64,000 nt of DNA from Ga0077536 sp035325705. GTDB lineage: Bacteria > Pseudomonadota > Gammaproteobacteria > Ga0077536. The notes beneath the pieces are model-generated. The model had not been told where the DNA came from and made no database searches. It saw only the letters and a program-made list of their open reading frames with translations. The position numbers and the translations under genes are program-made. Of this stretch, positions 62,760 through 64,000 are shown one piece after another (the first letter of the stretch is position 1; each line of letters begins with the position of its first letter). The DNA lies in NCBI GenBank assembly GCA_035325705.1, contig DAOKZI010000005.1, positions 124,001 to 188,000 of the forward strand, given 5' to 3'.

Positions 62760-63116
62760 CGTAGCCCGGAAGCGCAGCGAATCCGGGGTCCGACATGTCC
62801 GACCCGGTGAGCTTATCGGCGCGATGCACGAGGCACGTTCGGATGAATGCGCCTCGGCCGGGCATTCGATCCCGGATTCGCTGCGCTTCATCCGGGCTAC
62901 AAGGCTGCCCATTGATGCGCCAACGAAGAAAAACCGCACGTACGCCGTGCGCGAGGACATGGGGGCGTTCGCTGGCTTCCTTCGTCAGCCCAACCTGCGG
63001 GCTACGCGTTACGAGCCGAATTCGTGGCCCGGGTGGAGCGCGCAGCGCGCAACCCGGGATCGGCGTATTGGCGTGGTAAAGATCCCGGGTTTCGCTACGC
63101 TGCACCCGGGCTACGA
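62760..63116. repeat. Cluster of REP-like repeats (families A and B)
   Basis: Two family A elements (arms at about 62760-62791/62870-62901 and 63023-63060/63082-63116) with a family B unit at 62971-63000 between them. They fill the convergent 399-base gap before the monooxygenase gene. No gene is visible. Confidence 0.8.
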
Positions 63117-63124
63117 AATCCCGG

Positions 63125-64000
63125 TTACGACAGACCTCTCGTCTGAAAGACGTAATTGTTCATGCCGACGAAGTGGCTGCGCAGCCATTGGCCGAACTGC
63201 GTCGCCGGGCGGATCAGCGGCACGTCGCCGTTGCGATCGAAGTAATACGAGTTCGAGCCGGCGCAGTTGCCGAAGAACACGAGCTGATTGCGCCGCCGCT
63301 TCATGATCTTCTCGAAGTCCTCATCGAAGGCCTGCTGCTTGACCTCGATGTAGTTCGCGCCGCGCTTGCGCGCGGCGGCGATGCAGCGCGCGAAGTGGCG
63401 GACCTGGGTGTCGATCATGCCGAACCACGACGCGCTCGCCGCGGAGTAGGGGCCGAAGATCATGAAGTAGTTCGGATAATTCGGTAGCGTGATGCCCTGG
63501 AACGAGCGGAAGCGGTTGGCCGTCCAGTAGTCGCCGATCTCGGTGCCGTCGCGGCCGTAGGTCTCGAAGGCCGGCACGATGCCCTTCTCGAACACCGCAT
63601 AGCCCGTCGCGCAGATCAGGATGTCGACGGGACGCTCGACGCCGTCGCGAGTGAGCAGGCCCTGCGGGTTCACGCGCTCGATCGGCGTCGTGATCAGCTC
63701 GACGTTCGGCCGATTGAAGACCGGGAAATAGACGTTCGAGAAGCTCGGACGCTTGCAGAAGAAGCTGTAGCGCGGGATGAGCTTGTCCTGGATCGCGGGA
63801 TCGTGGACCTGCGCGCGGATGTGATTGGTCCCGACTTTCTCGAACCAGGCATACAGCCACGGCATCTGCCGGTAGTGCGAGAAACCGAGGCCGAACAGCA
63901 GCTCGTTGAGCGCATTGGTGACCACGCGCAGCGCGCGCTGCGTGATCGGCCACTTGCGAAACAGCCGCCGCGTTGACTCGCCGAACTGCCTGTCCGGCTT
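63125..64000 (-). CDS. C-terminal part of a flavin-binding (Baeyer-Villiger-type) monooxygenase
   Basis: Open to the right edge, at least 291 codons. It has the C-terminal half of FAD/NADPH class B monooxygenases: FFCKRPSFSNVYFPVFNRPN, PVDILICATGYAVFEKG (ATG motif of the BVMO group) and ITLPNYPNYFMIFGPYSAAS. Phrases such as FNRPNVELITTPIE are typical of enzymes acting on cyclic ketones and steroids. The FAD and NADPH motifs of the N-terminus are outside the window. The frame continues to 64000 without a stop, so it is partial, not truncated. Confidence 0.9.
   Translation of the reverse strand, partial: KPDRQFGESTRRLFRKWPITQRALRVVTNALNELLFGLGFSHYRQMPWLYAWFEKVGTNHIRAQVHDPAIQDKLIPRYSFFCKRPSFSNVYFPVFNRPNVELITTPIERVNPQGLLTRDGVERPVDILICATGYAVFEKGIVPAFETYGRDGTEIGDYWTANRFRSFQGITLPNYPNYFMIFGPYSAASASWFGMIDTQVRHFARCIAAARKRGANYIEVKQQAFDEDFEKIMKRRRNQLVFFGNCAGSNSYYFDRNGDVPLIRPATQFGQWLRSHFVGMNNYVFQTRGLS

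Overview
The window is high-GC DNA with dense genes and short gaps, and it reads as the chromosome of an aerobic proteobacterium. Housekeeping genes are proS, ilvB-ilvH-ilvC-pssA, leuA, rimI, cysM, rlmD, cysD and a fused cysN/cysC. The gene content (a PagL-like lipid A deacylase, a YdbH/YdbL-type envelope pair, Tat-exported flavoproteins, many acyl-CoA catabolism genes) suggests a gammaproteobacterium of the steroid- or terpenoid-degrading kind. That placement is an inference from gene content. I see no tRNA, rRNA, CRISPR array, transposase or integrase.

Layout. (1) 0-2 kb: the end of a probable crotonase, a DUF454 membrane protein and a tandem EthD protein. (2) 1.9-12.4 kb: a catabolic locus built around a sigma-54 enhancer-binding activator (4770-6731). 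I find a near-consensus -24/-12 promoter on each side of it. One (4730-4745, minus) faces an acetoacetyl-CoA-synthetase-like ligase and an SDR. The other (6899-6914, plus) faces an LLM flavin oxidoreductase, a Tat-exported FAD dehydrogenase, an exported cytochrome c, a crotonase and an acyl-CoA dehydrogenase. A perfect 7-5-7 palindrome about 110 bp upstream of the plus promoter is a likely activator site. (3) 12.6-14.6 kb: a divergent HxlR regulator and a homocysteine-methyltransferase-like gene. (4) 14.7-21.0 kb: proS, then ilvBHC-pssA. (5) 21.1-39.3 kb: a catabolic island between pssA and leuA, genes that are neighbours in many proteobacteria. It holds a DUF1329 protein, two MenB/BadI-type crotonases, an ACAD10/11-type dehydrogenase and its matching APH-type kinase as separate genes, a split MFE-2 (SDR plus MaoC hydratase), a second acyl-CoA dehydrogenase, a CoA ligase, a second Tat FAD dehydrogenase, an LLM enzyme, an FMN split-barrel protein, an SDR, a GYD protein and one TetR regulator. 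(6) 39.5-52.4 kb: leuA and mixed housekeeping and envelope genes. (7) 53.4-56.3 kb: sulfate activation. (8) 56.4-64 kb: a PQQ quinohemoprotein dehydrogenase, a soluble hybrid kinase, an orphan solute-binding lipoprotein with an L,D-transpeptidase and a degenerate nuclease-fold protein, and a partial Baeyer-Villiger-type monooxygenase.

How the parts fit. The island carries the same 15-bp palindrome, TTGAATATAATTCAA, in three divergent intergenic regions and a 13/15 version in a fourth place. Each perfect copy has a TATAAT -10 box embedded in it. This looks like one TetR-controlled regulon covering most of the island. The enzymes suggest CoA activation, beta-oxidation through (3R)-hydroxyacyl-CoA, phosphorylation and elimination of a 4-hydroxyacyl-CoA (ACAD11/LvaA logic), and hydrolytic ring or C-C cleavage by MenB/BadI-type crotonases. 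No thiolase is visible. The substrate cannot be named from sequence; an alicyclic, terpenoid or steroid acid is the working guess.

Most convergent gene pairs are separated by REP-like inverted repeats of a few families, which may serve as transcription ends.
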